From assembly GCA_015680905.1 (NCBI GenBank), contig CM027380.1, forward strand, positions 12,170,001-12,234,000: DNA of 64,000 nt. Reading direction: 5' to 3'. The notes under the pieces were generated by a model. It had not been told where the DNA came from, made no database searches, and saw nothing but the letters and a program-made list of their open reading frames with translations. The position numbers and the translations under genes were made by a program. Source of the stretch: Coptis chinensis (taxonomy: Eukaryota > Streptophyta > Magnoliopsida > Ranunculales > Ranunculaceae). Shown piece by piece: positions 29,036-41,398 of this stretch (position 1 is the first letter of the stretch; every line of letters starts with the position of its first letter).

Positions 29036-29770
29036 CAGATCAGGATTTTCTGCCAAGAGTAGGATTTTATTGACCTGGTATCGAGATGAGGATCTACAGA
29101 TTATCAGGATTTTTTTTTACCCGAACTTGACATTTATGCCAAGAACTGGATTTTATTGACTTGAACTCACATTTTTTTTTTTCCAAGAATAGGATTTTAT
29201 TGACCTGGTATCGAGATGAGGATCTACAGATCACCAGGATTTTTTGACCCAAACTTGACATTTCTACCAAGAACTGGATTTTATTGACTTGAACTCGCAT
29301 TTCTACCAAAAGTAGGATTTTATTAACCTGGTAACGAGATGAGGATCTACAGATCACAAAGATTTTTTTTTTACCCGAACTTGACATTTCTGCCAAGAAC
29401 TGGATTTTATTGACTGAACTTCGCATTTGCGTCAAAACGGGGATTTTATTAACTTGGTATCAAGATGAGGATCTACAGATCACCAGGATTTTTTGACTCG
29501 AACTTGACATTTCTGCAAAGAACTGGATTTCATTGACCTGAACTCGCATTTCTGCCAAGAACAGGATTTTATTGACCTGGCATCGAGATGGGGATCTACA
29601 AATCACCAGGATTTTTTTACCCGAACTTGACATTTCTGCAAAGAACTGGATTTTATTGACCTGAACTAGCATTTCTGCCAAGAACATGATTTCATTGACC
29701 TGGTATCGAGATGAGGATCGTGGATCACCAGGATTTTACTTGACCTGGTACCGAGATGAAGATCTACAGA
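29036..29770. repeat. Tandem array, ~121-130-bp units
   Basis: About six units, each containing TTTATTGACCTGGTATCGAG, ATGAGGATCTACAGATCACC, AACTTGACATTTCTGCCAAG and ACTGGATTTTATTGACTT. The anchor GAGATGAGGATC occurs near 29083, 29213, 29334, 29462, 29584, 29707 and 29751 (last unit truncated). Long open frames across it on both strands are an effect of the repeated sequence. It is directly upstream of the degenerate pol and may have been an expanded part of that element. Confidence 0.93.
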
Positions 29771-29779
29771 TCACAAGAA

Positions 29780-32250
29780 TTTTGCTTGACCTATTATCAA
29801 TCACGGAAGAGAATGCCAAGACCACTAGAGAGCCTGAACGCCGCTTTAAACTCATGAAAGAGGTAGTAAAGTGAGATCTTGGCGATTTCACTGATGTTGA
29901 ATCATTTACCATATATCCCATTGAATGGGTTAGTCATGTTAATGTGGTGCCAAAGAAGTCCGATTACCATGGTCCATAAATGAGGAAAAGGGAGTCAATT
30001 CCCGCAAAGACGGTTCCCATCATGGGAAGATTTGTATTGATTATCGAAACTTGAATGCGGTCACAAGGAAAGATCATTTTCCCCATTTCATTTGTAAATC
30101 AAATGCTTGAACGCTTGATGGGACATGCTTATTTTCTTGGATGGGTATTCGTTACTTTCGTGATCTTAATTGATGAATTCGATCAAAGAAAAGACTACCT
30201 TCACATACCGCTTTTGGAACCTATGCTTATGCACGATGCCTTTTATGTCCTGGTAATGCACACGCCATTTTCAACGCTTACATGTTACACATTTTCGATA
30301 GATATGGGAGAGATTCATGGAAGTGTTTACGGATGATTTTCCTTCTATGGAGATTCTTCTTTTCGACGCATCATCATCCAATCTCTAAAGCAGTATGCAT
30401 TGTCAAGAAAAGAATCGGGTCCTTAATTGGGAAAAGTATCACTTCATGGTAAAAAAAGGAATAGTGTTAGGTCACATTGTGTCTAAAAAATGGTACGGGC
30501 TACCGATAAGGCTAAAATAAACAAAATTTCTACTCTACCTATTCCACGGAACATCCTTTGACATAATGAAATTTCTAGGACATACGGATTTTATCAAGAT
30601 TCATTCAAGATTTCTCAAAAATTGCTAAACCCCTTACCTAATCTTCTTATAAAAGATGCACCCTTTAAGTTTAACTCCTCCTGACTTTGTATCACGGGGC
30701 TTTTTGAAACCTTTGAAAGTCAGCTTTAATAAGTGCACCTATAATTCAACCTTTTGATTGGTCAAACCATTTGAGACTCATGTGTGACGCCAACCACTAC
30801 ACCGCTACCGCTCTAGGTAAAAAGCATAATAAGGACCTACATGCTATTTACTATGCAAAATTAAAACACTAAATGAGGCTAAACGGAATTATAAAACCAA
30901 TCGGTCGCGGAATTCTTTAGCCATTATGCATGCTTTAGACAAATTTTGTCCTTATTTGATGGGTCAAAACCTTAATCCGCGACCGATCATGAGTTACTTA
31001 GGTACCTTCTCGCAGCTAAGAATGCTAAGTAGAGGTTGATCCGATAGATTCTCCTCCCTCAAGAATTCACTTTGGAGATAAAAAGATTAAAAAGGAGTTG
31101 AAAACGAGTGGTCAATTACCATCATTGAGGTTAACAAATGATAGTGAGAGTGATTCCCCATCACATTTTAGATTTCTTTTTGGATGAGCACCTTTTACTC
31201 CATCCTTTCTATACCTTGGTATATCGATGTCGGGGAACTATCCGGTCACCGTTAGGGACTCCACCCTTATGGAAATGTAAAATAAAGAGGGAAGAAGTTT
31301 CTAGCTCAGAGTAAAGTACTACCATCGATGACCCATATCTTTTCAAATACCGCAAGGACCCTCTGATTATCCGACGCCAGATTCCATAATGTGAAAGCAG
31401 TTTGGACCCTTTCCCTTTGTCACGAAACCATGACATTTCCAAAGGCAAATAAAATTGCCGCTAAGTATTACAATGTGGGATTCCGCTTAGTCAACACTAT
31501 TTTGTGATGTCTTTCTTTATTGTAAGACATGCATTCGTTGCCAACATCTGAGTCTTTATTTCTACACGAATATGATGCCCTTAAGTCCCATTCTCATAGT
31601 AGAAAGTTTTGATGTTTTGGGCTTCGGATTTCATGGGACCCTTCCCAACTTCTAATGGTTTTATTTACATCCCAAGAAATTATAGATGTGTATCTAAATA
31701 GATCGAGGTCATACCATGTCAGTAACAATGATAACAAAATGGTTGTCTATTTCATAAAGAAAACATTTTTTCAAGATCGGTGTTCCAAAAGCCATCAATA
31801 AAGGATTGATGGTGGTCTACATTTTTGCAATCGAAGTTTGAACATATCATGAAAAAATATGAGAAACCCACAAGGTTGCAACTCCGTGATCATCCTCAAA
31901 CAAGTGGTCAAGGAAGTCTCCAATCGAGATTAAGTGTATCTTAGAAAACAAATTAATCAAAATTGGAAAGACCGTCATTCGCCGGCTAAACCATTTACGG
32001 CATACATAACCGCTTTAAAACACCTATAGGGATGCACCCTACAAGCTTGTTTTTGAAAACCTATCATCCGCCAATCAAACTAGAGCATCGTGGCCTTGTG
32101 GGTAATAAAACCTTTTAATTATAATCTCGATGTAAGGAAAAGCGAAAGTTGCAAATAAACGAACTTCAAGAGATTCAAATGATGCTTAAGTGACCTTCAA
32201 AAAGATTACAAAACAAACATGAAAAATGATTCATGACAAGCATATTGTAA
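29780..32250 (+). pseudogene. Degenerate gypsy pol (RT, RNase H, integrase core)
   Basis: Collinear with pol of E (minus strand) but riddled with stops and indels. RT: EENAKTTREPERRFKLMKEV, then WVSHVNVVPKKS and a stretch matching IDYRRLNAVTRKDHFP (29940-30090), then the FSFYGD block near 30335. RNase H-like PFETHV and later tract (30760-31010). Integrase-like GFHGTLPNF-type sequence (31620-31690) and the HPQTSGQ-like block (31890-31930). It is the oldest-looking retrotransposon piece in the window. Its own LTRs were not found. Integrase continues at 34709 after a fold-back insertion. Confidence 0.72.
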
Positions 32251-32453
32251 GAACCGCTATGGTTTCACCGATGATTACGAACCGCGGAAACACCATGCGC
32301 AATGAATAAAGGTGTTCACGGTTTGTTTAGGAATTCATACATTTAGATTAGCTAAGATAACTCGAGAATCCAAGATCTATGAATCGCCAAACCCTCTTGA
32401 TCTTTGTCAGTATTTATATCCTTAGAATGGAGGTTGTTGATGTGTTATATATT
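32251..32453. other. Sequence between integrase remnant and fold-back arm
   Basis: About 200 bp not matching integrase and not repeated in the right arm. It may be part of the inserted element or decayed pol. Confidence 0.4.
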
Positions 32454-34708
32454 AAAAGCATTACTTTTGTATTAACTCTAATTCTTTATTTTTGATTGAG
32501 AATATATGGGCAATATTATACATATTATATATATATTATTAGTTATATGCATATGTTTCTTTATGTTGTAGATGATATGGGTGTGAATACGAAGATCCAT
32601 ATCATCATAATATAAAGTATATAAAATATTCACAACCTAGATGGATTTGGACAAAACTTGGTATTGTTGTAGTATATAATGGCATATCTATCTGACTATA
32701 GGATACACTAGTACTTTTGTGTGTATTAACAGACTAGTGAGGTTGTTTCTCCTTATATCGACTATATAAGAGAACAAACGCCCTCGTTATTATATGCTTT
32801 GTCCTCCTAAATCGATATAATAACAGTATTACACGTATCATTATATTGCGTTTTAAATAATCAATGAGTGAGATTATTTTGTGAATCAACATACCGGATG
32901 GATTGGTATTGACAAGGTGCCGCTGATTATCGGCGAACCGCAGTATCGAAGAAGTCGGTTGATGATGTCCCTTGAAAGCTCAAAGATTGTCATGTAAACC
33001 CTACCAGCGGATTTATTCCGACACGACAATGAGGATTGGTACACTGGCGATACAGAAGTCGATAAAACGAAGTTTAGCGAAACTGACTTAATCAACAGAT
33101 ATTCGATATCTTAACACGGGATCAACGAGCATATAATATGGAGTTATGCCGATTACGTAATTTGGGATTATGGTGGTAGTACAACAATAGCCTTTATAAG
33201 TTGTCGACGGATGACGGCGCGGTGTTCGGGCAACATGGAAGCCCAAGCCCGCCGTAGATAATCCAACCCTAATTTCTCCTCATGGTCCCTCGCCAGTAGC
33301 CTATAAATAGAATACTCTTTCTCTGGGCCAAATTCACTATTCATTATTCTGAAAAAGAGGCAAGAAAAGTGAGATATGAATTCGCTATGATCTTGAGAGA
33401 AAGAAGGGGGTCGGGTAGATCGCTGTCCACACAACGCCCAATTTATTCTAAAGAAATACAATAAGATCAAGGGGTTGATTGTTGATTCGTGATTCATAAA
33501 GTTTGGATTCTCAAAGTTATCAAAACGGATCTAAAAGGTATGTTTTCTATTCAAAAATCGTGAGAACCCCATCATTCAAATTTCGCTGGTTCTCCATGGT
33601 TTGTAGAAATATTGATTCTCGAAAATAACGGTTCCTACAATAAGCAAAAGGGCAACGATCTTCCAACCCTCTTTCTTTCTCTCTTGGCCTTCTCTCACTT
33701 ACAAAATTTGGAACCACTTTTGGATTTACTTTTCTTCAAAGAAAACCTTAAGAAAATGGCCGAGAAAGAGGTTTCTATTTATAGGCTACAATAGGGACCA
33801 TGAGGAGAAATCGTGGTTAGGTCTCCTCGACGGGCTTGGGCTTCCCATGTTCGGCCCTGCAACACCTACCTAAGTCCATCAACAAATGGTTTATTCCACT
33901 AAAGGTCATTGTTGCACTACCGCCTTTAATCCCAAATTACGGTTACATTTATGAAGTTCCATATTATATGCTCGCTGATCTCCCTCGTTTTAAGATATTG
34001 AATGCCCGCTGATTAAGTCAAGTTAATTACAACTACATTAATCAACTTCTTATGTCCTCGAGTAGTACCACTCAATCCTCATTGTCATGTCGAATCCACC
34101 TCAGGGTTTACATGACAATCCTTATGAACTCCTTAAGGGGACATCATCAACCCGACTTTCTCATGGTCACGGATTTCTTCTATAATCAACAAAGACACCT
34201 TACATACAATGTCATTACCCAATCTATCGAAGTTTGTTGATTCACAAATGAATCTCACTCATTGATTATTTAAAGCAATATACAATGCACATAAGTGCCT
34301 CATATTATATCTAGATTAAGAGGACAAACATCCATAATAACAGAGGTGTTTATTCTCTTATATAGTCAAGATAAAAAGAGAAACAACCTCACTTGGTCCT
34401 CGCTCAATACACATAAAGTGTCCTAGTGTAATCCTCAGAGTCAAGATAGACTAATACTGATTATACTACAACCTTACCAATGGTTTGTCAAAATCCATCT
34501 AGGTTGTGAACGCTTACTTATACTTTATAAGGTAATCGATGATATGATCTTCTCGTGGTGTCACCACACACCATATCATCTACAACATAAAGTATTAGAC
34601 GATGCATATAACTAATAACATATATAATATGCATAACATTTGCCCATATGATTCTTATTAAAAAAAAAAAAAAAAGAATTAGGAGTTAATACAAAAGTAA
34701 TGCTTTTC
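32454..34708. mobile_element. Fold-back element with ~1.1-kb inverted arms
   Basis: Left edge AAAAGCATTACTTTTGTATT at 32454 is mirrored by AATACAAAAGTAATGCTTTT ending at 34708. Homology continues inward: TCAATGAGTGAGATTATTT (about 32862) against AATCTCACTCATTGATTATT (about 34250), and CCTATAAATAG (about 33300) against CTATTTATAGGCT (about 33778). The centre is near 33560. Arms are diverged with indels. Each arm carries a TATA-like box pointing inward, a layout seen in long-TIR Mutator-like elements, but no 9-bp duplication is evident and no transposase is present. It splits the degenerate integrase. Confidence 0.8.
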
Positions 34709-34945
34709 GGTCAGTCAAAAAGTTTTGCTTTATAACTCAAGATTACATCTTTTTCCGTGAAAACTTAATAATACCGATGGATCGGTCCTTTTAGGATATA
34801 TAATCGCAAATCACCCCTTATGGGCTATTACTTTAAATAACCACAAAGATAACAACACTTTTCAAGTAAATGGTCAATTACTCAAGCATTTTCACGAAGT
34901 TACGGTCTCAAGGATGTAGAAGAAACCCTTCTCTAAGATCCTATC
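34709..34945 (+). pseudogene. Integrase C-terminal remnant continuing the degenerate pol
   Basis: Matches the end of E integrase (58543-58800, minus): a [12 protein letters not shown] start, then [14 protein letters not shown] and KHFHEVT-type residues, and an EETL-like end at about 34935. Frame is broken. Its position right after the fold-back element shows where that element was inserted. Confidence 0.7.
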
Positions 34946-35076
34946 TACAAGGATTAAATCCTTTTTCCTCGATGTATTCCTTCCCCATTCCTTTCCACCT
35001 TTTTCTTTAAAGGGAATACTTCAATTAGATAACCGGACCTCTCCACTTGGAGGGTGTGGTCAGATGTCTCGAGCCT

Positions 35077-35139
35077 TAAGGCTAAGTCTAATGGTGTGGC
35101 AAAACACCAAATATCATAGAAATTTTGATCTAATGGTGC
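35077..35139. mobile_element. Left half of a MITE-like inverted repeat split by element B
   Basis: TTAAGGCTAAGTCTAATGGT and GGCAAAACACCAAATATCAT mirror the sequence ending near 48050 (complement: TTAGGATAAGTCCAATGGTT...CACCAAACCATAATAG). Element B lies between the halves. Confidence 0.6.
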
Positions 35140-36654
35140 GGATAAGAGCCCAAAATGTAGTTTTAACCCTGTAACAGCCATACTATTAGACCAATTATGT
35201 GAGTAATAATTAAGAGTTAACACCGACATTTGTGTTTTTATGCATTTCGTGTTTCAAAGTCCATTATGTGCGTAAATGTGCCACTTTAGCTAAATAAAGG
35301 AGCAAAGGTCGGTTTACTAAGGAGTTCTATGATTAAAGGCCAAGATTCAAGAAGACAAAGCCTTTCTAAAGCCCGGGCCAAAAGCTGAAAAGTCGACGCT
35401 AAAACAAAACAACACACAAAGTCAAATGTAACTTCCGGCGCCATATCTTTGAACTCGTGACCTAATGGGGCCTATCTTATGTCAAAACGACCGCTCGGAA
35501 AGAGCTTTCCAATGGTCTAAGCCTTGATCCAATTAGAGGAGCAAAAGTGGACGAAAAGTCTGTTGAAGCCAACTGCAGCTGAAGAGGCCTTTTTGGATCG
35601 AAGAATTGGGTTTGGGCCCGATTCCTTCTGCCCAAAACATGGCTCCCAAGCCCATGCACGATTTTGATCTGAAAGTATAAAACCAAAGCTTAGCTCTTTG
35701 TTAATGGTAGATTTTTAGTAGAGAATGGTAGATAGAAAGTAGCTTAGAATAGAAAGTAGCCATTAGAATAGCTTCTAGATCTAGATTTAATTCTTTTATG
35801 TTAAGTTTAGTTCAAATCCAATTCTTGTTTTAGATTAAACTTTAGAATCATTACTCTTAATTAGTTTGATTAATAAAATAGCTAGTTTGTTAATTTCGAT
35901 TCTTGTCATTTACATTTGTGTTAGATCCGATTTCATTTATTACTTGTAATTCAATTCTTAGTTATTAATTAGATTTTAATTATTGTTTAATTTAGATTAG
36001 TAAATTTCAATTCTTTATATCATGTTTAGTTTAAATTTAATCGAAAATAATTGCAGAATGATTCTCGGTTAAACCTCCATTAGAGGGGGTGAGAAGCTTG
36101 ATGAAAGCTTGATTCCGATTATCGTAGAAGTCGCCGTAATTTCCTTCCACTCTAGAAACGATTAGTTCACCATGAGAACGGGTTTAATCGCTCACATGCT
36201 AGTTATGAATTGGTAGGAATACCATGTGTAATTAGGGATTAGGAAGAACCAATTGTTCTCACTAAACAGTTCAATTCGACACTTACGATTCGCCGTTAAT
36301 AGATTAAGTTGAGTTAAGGTGGAATCAATCCCCTCTAACTCCTTATAATCGAATCAACGAAGCATTCCCATAGTTATTTTGATAACCGACTAGTTGCATC
36401 TTGTGGGTAGTTGCATCATAGTCTAGTTGCCACTTCAGAAATCTCTTTATTAGACTTAGAGTAGATTACTTATAATGAGTGAACATTAACATGCGGAAGA
36501 GATAGGAGTGGAACTAACTTCCTACTCCACTATATCTCATAGGATCGAGAGTAGAATCTTTGATAAATTAGGCACGAAACTATCGCTTAGTTTTACTTAC
36601 GCTTAGAGTTTCATCGCTTTATTCATTAGTAAAATTATTCTTTTACGCTTATCA
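35140..36654 (+). repeat. 5' LTR of element B
   Basis: About 1515 bp. It starts GGATAAGAGCCC (expected TGATAAGAGCCC) and ends CGCTTATCA. It contains TTTGAAAGTATAAAACC near 35663-35680, a TATA-box candidate for the LTR promoter. Confidence 0.92.
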
Positions 36655-36656
36655 AA

Positions 36657-36672
36657 TGGCTATGGCCGCCAT
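36657..36672 (+). promoter_or_regulatory. Primer-binding site of element B (decayed)
   Basis: TGGCTATGGCCGCCAT, two bases after the LTR, aligns with TGGCGCCACTGCCATC of C but is rearranged or mutated, so priming would be poor. Confidence 0.5.
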
Positions 36673-37183
36673 CTTAGTTTCACTTTCGCATTAATTTCAG
36701 AGTGTAAGTACTTTTCTTAAAGTCCCATTTTCACCCACCCACCCCGGGTTTGATTCATACCGTGGTTTTCCGATTCATCGCTGAAAAGTTCCCGACAAAA
36801 ATACACCGAAGCGACCGCCTATAAGACCGCACCGCACCCTATAGCTTGAACACGAAGCGCCCCCCACGCTGGAGCGACCGGCCCTAAAAAACATTTGAAA
36901 ATTAAATTACACGAGCTTTTCACGCTTCTATGAGAGCGACACCCGCCTTTGCTAATTTTTCCGGATTTCAACAGTTTTGACTCGAACTTTGATTTTTCAA
37001 GTTTTTTAGTGTTCTAACTTGTTATATACACTGAACACGCGTAAACAAGACGCTATTCATAAGCCGGCAAGGACGCAATCAGGTATTCCTTTCTTCCATA
37101 CCTTGCATCTCCTCGTTAGAGGTTTATACTAGTATATCGAATTGTTTGGAGTGTTGACGCCTTTAGCTAAGTTTGGTTTTAGC
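36673..37183 (+). other. 5' leader of element B
   Basis: Non-coding. A GC-rich stretch (36780-36900) is homologous to the leader repeats of C but has lost their periodicity. CTAACTTGTTATATACACTG-like sequence precedes gag. Confidence 0.6.
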
Positions 37184-38690
37184 CTTGTATGAGATTAAGG
37201 TCCGCCAAACAAAACACCGAACGTAATTACCCAACAACGCCAACAAACAAGTCTATCTAGTATACCACCCACTACACCTCTAGCTACTATTTCACACACA
37301 TCACCGACACAATGCCCGACGAAGAAGAGACTCCTCTCTCGACTTCTACAAAGCCTTGAGCGATAGCCCCAAATCTTGCATCGTTTCTAGCGGACCATTA
37401 GCCAGGATTTCGAATCCCCCAAATATTTTAATTTGTTACCCGCTTTTCATGGATTGACCATGAAAACCTTATCAGCTATCATCGTAGATTGAACAAGTCC
37501 TAACAACATTCCACCATCCTACGGTAGGTGCGGAACAAATTAAACTCGTGGTATTCCCTTTCACCTTAGCGGTAAGGCGCTGCCTTTGGTTAACTCGCCC
37601 AAACGCCTAATTCTATGGACTCGTGGGCTAAACTTGTTCAAATTGTTTATGGAACATTTTACCCACCCCTAAAAGACGGATGAGATGCTTTCCAAGATTC
37701 ATTTCTTTTCGACAAAATCCTCATGAAACATTTTCAGAGGCTTGGAATCGCTTTCACCGATCTCCTTATAGAGTGTCCGTGATCATAACTTACCGAAAAG
37801 ACACGTTAGTTCGTGGCCTTTTTCAAAGACTTCTACACCACCATAAAGAAGTCCTGGACATAATGAATGGGGTAGTTTCTTAAGCAAAGGAGCCTCGGAG
37901 GCTTTATAAATTTTTAGAGGATCAAACTAAAAGCGAAATAACAACTGGGGTAGTGATGATATCCACCGCCCGCTAGTTCTTCTAATACAGTTAAGGCCAC
38001 CGGTATGTTTGAAATTAAACACGACCCGAAGCTTAAAACTCTAATCAATCACTCACTAAAAAGGTAGAGGCCATTTCTCGCTCAACAAAAGCCTATCCCC
38101 GTCATGAACGTAAAATTCAAATCCATGTAGTTTTTGTTGAGCCCCTCGAAAGCATCCCGACTCATCGTCCCCTATTGCCTATGAACAGGCTTGTTCCATT
38201 AATAGTGAACCTAACTTTGGAGACAAAATCCCAACTTCGTTAGAGAAATAACCAACACGCCACACCTCTAGGGTACAATAATCAATATGTTAGGCCAACA
38301 CAAAGTTTTAACCAAGCTCCACCACGACAAGGACAGGTCGGTAATTTTAATAATTATAACAACCAAATGCAACCTCGACAAGGTCAAGCACAAAGTCAAG
38401 GTATTTATAATAATTATAATGCTAATAGAGGTATCGTTCGCAGAAATAATAACTATCCAAAATCCACCCATAAATAATTCACGCTGAATATAGTTCGAAA
38501 TACACCACCCGCGACTACTACACCCACACAACCGGATCGCCTTGACACCTTCATACAAGTGAGCCAAAAACTTTTCCAAACCATGGCTCAATCTAACCAA
38601 CAACTTCTACAATCCAGTTAATAATTTAACCCAACAGTTGGCTCAAGATAAAGCCCAACCCAAAGGTGTGTTTCCAAGTCACTAAATACC
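37184..38690 (+). pseudogene. Element B gag, heavily mutated
   Basis: M-R-L-R-S-like start at 37184. The capsid-like region includes MLSKIHFF-, FSEAWNRF- and EVLDIMNG-type blocks (37640-37880) in shifting frames, then the Asn-rich segment (38330-38480, NYNNQ/NNYN-like). The zinc-knuckle Cys residues around 38130-38180 are not intact. Collinear with gag of C and D. Confidence 0.75.
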
Positions 38691-39219
38691 TAATCCTAGA
38701 ACAACAAATACAGCCTTTGAGGTAACCGATAATACTAGTAATGAATATGAAAATGTAGGTGAGCTAAAAGGCCATCACCACTCTCCGCTCGGGCAGAGTG
38801 GTTGATAACAAAGTAACTATGCCTATAGTTACCCCACCAAGAGCCCCTACACCCGCTATTTTACTAGATAATCGAAATAGAAACCAAGAGCCTACCACCG
38901 CAGAGGTACCGATTCATAACACAACCTAAGAAACAAAGCCACGGTTAAACATCCAGGTGATACCATTGCTAAATATAAATAGAAACCACCGTTTCCACAA
39001 AAATTAGCCGTGTTAACTAGGGATACTAATTATGAGGAGATTAGGGGACGTTTTCAAGAATCTAACTATAAACCTTCCTTTCCTCGAAGCTATTAAAAAG
39101 CTACCACACCATGCTAAGTTTCTTAAATTTGTTGTGTACTACTAGCGTAAGACCAATATACCAAACAACGCTTTTAACGTAACAATTCCCAACTCTATCT
39201 AAACATAATGGAATTGTTA

Positions 39220-39540
39220 AGTACAAGGACCCCGGTCATCCCTCTTGCATAAATGCACCTTAGAGATTCTTATACGGCGACGGCGTTATTAGACTTGGGG
39301 GCTAATGTTAACTTTACTCCCGCTTTATTTGTATAGACAAATAGGTCTAGACGAGATGCAACCCACTAAAATGACGCGTTGCAATTAGCTGATCGGGTCT
39401 ATTAAGTATCCTAAGGAGTCGCCGGAAAATGTTCGTAAAAGTTCAGGATTTTTACTATCCGCTGATTTTGTCATCCTCGACCGTAGTCGTTAACGACTCT
39501 CCCGATCATCTTAGGGCATCCTTTCCCGGCAACCGCCAAT
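39220..39540 (+). pseudogene. Element B protease remnant
   Basis: The catalytic block appears as DLGANVN (about 39292-39312), then CFYYPLILSSS-like and SLSGNRQ-like out-of-frame remnants of the FVILDxEVANDSVPIILG region. Frameshifted. Same order as in C. Confidence 0.7.
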
Positions 39541-39599
39541 GCGCTCATTAATTGCGCGATGGTTCAATGTCCATGTCTTTTGGCCATCTTGCTATTGAA

Positions 39600-40332
39600 G
39601 TCAATGTTTTTAAAACAAAGACACCACATTACCGATTCGCCTATGGATGGAGAGGTTAGCATGATCGAAAAGCTTTGCTCGAGATTATTTCAACAACACG
39701 CTCCCCGATAATCATATGCCCAAATTTCTTTCCTTTGGAAGTTCGGACTCCAACATTTCCATCCCTACTCTAGTCGATACACATATTACGGATGAGGATG
39801 AGATATATGACTTTCTCAAAGATGTAGAGGACTATCATAGTAACGAGGATATGACCAATATAGATGAGCAATTCGATGAGTTTCTTAGAGCAGGTGATAA
39901 TTCACCCTATCAAGAACTACTTTCCACAACATCCACCTCGACTTCCCTCCTTCCACCCTTTCAAAGGAATCTTGAGTTTGCACTTTCGATCATTTTGTTT
40001 CTTCAGGCTTCATAAGTTTTAAATCCACCTAGTAAACAAATACTTTAGAAGACAAAAAGCGTTTGACACCTTCATTTTCGACCGAGACAGTCCCTACCTA
40101 CACTATGAATGAGTTTTGTGCTAAACCCACATCCTCATTTTTTACATGCTGTCCTTCTACAACTTATCCATATCCACCATATTCTCCACAACCATTCACT
40201 TTTCCACACTTATTTACTAGAACACCCACTCGCTCAAAAATGAAAAGAAGGTACATGCTAGGTTACGTAATAGGGTTATCCGACTTCGTTTTCATTTCAC
40301 TAGGTTGCGTCATAGGAAATCTTGGTGCTTGA
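39600..40332 (+). pseudogene. Element B ORF after protease (pol-less join)
   Basis: Frame from about 39716 reads PKFLSFGSSDSNISI and later LLPPFQRNLEFAL; then 40063-40332 reads METVP-like TYTMNEFCAKPTSSF and a basic tail ending near 40332. It is homologous to 12770-11895 of C including the join that skips RT-RNase H-integrase. It has a stop at about 40013 that C lacks. Confidence 0.68.
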
Positions 40333-40695
40333 TTGTGTTTGGATATGTTTTCTGTGATATTTATTTATGGAATGATCCACAACTATTTCGGTTGTTGATA
40401 TATGATAAACTGCATGTTCATACATATGTTTAGATACAGTCTCGAGTATCTGACTATAAACGACTCAACTTTTGTGTTTGGTGCATTTCCTTTCATTTCC
40501 ATATATTGGTGAGTGCACCATTAAGGTAACCGGCCCTCCCTACAGAGTTTGTGGCTGTAAGTACGGATCCTAAGTCCACGCTTAACATAATTCACGCTTT
40601 CCACTCTTGCATGTTTTTCTCGGATTTTGAGTCATGTTTCTCTATGGGGTGAATTATGTCTTTCTTGCTCATTGTTTTTTCTTGTTAATTTAAAT

Positions 40696-40731
<36 letters not shown>

Positions 40732-41398
40732 GTAATCTAGGAAGTCTCGAATCGACTTTAAAAGACCCATCGCTTAAAAACAAATTTTCCAAGCTTCTTT
40801 GTAAAAAATTTGTTTGGGGGGGGGTGTTAAATGTTCGGGCCCTAAAATGTTTTATGTCCCATTAGAGTTGCTTAGGCCGTTTAATTGTATTACGATCCGG
40901 GTTGACATAATCTTGAATTTAGAGTTCGATCGTTAACGTAGCATTATGTCATGCATGCACTTCGGTAGTTTTCCACTATCTTATATGTCATCCACGGTCG
41001 GAATAGAGTGTTTTATGGATCATTGGATTGGAAATTATATCCTAATCATTTCCATATCTCATTCGCAAAAATCGGACCGGTAACGAAGCGGCAATTTTGA
41101 TTTGAAGTTTCGCGAAAAAATCGAAAAATTCACAAATTTCAAATCGGGTTTGGGCCCAACCCGCCACAACATTAGCACCAGCGCCTTTTACCTTCAACAT
41201 CGGCGTTCATCTTCTCCAAACCGCCATTAACGCCATTAACAAAGCTTCCAAAAACCTAAAAATAAAAATAAAAACAAAACCAAATTACCCACGGCCACAA
41301 TCCAAGACCCAACCCAAATCGACTCCAACCGCTCCGCCCACAACCTCCACCAATTTACATCAACAAAAACCACCAGAAATCAAAATAAAATAAAAATT
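40333..41398 (+). other. Spacer upstream of ORF-a in element B
   Basis: Conserved non-coding spacer (compare 10842-11894 and 57640-58500). Holds the (AT)n tract and a polypurine-like motif. Confidence 0.6.
40811..40825 (+). promoter_or_regulatory. Internal polypurine-like motif 1 in element B
   Basis: TGTTTGGGGGGGGGTG; homologous to 11441-11456 of C and 58211-58226 of E. Confidence 0.6.

Noticed and set aside
29094-29687. Long open frames on both strands over the tandem array
   Set aside because: Effect of repeating a unit lacking stops; no protein family resemblance.
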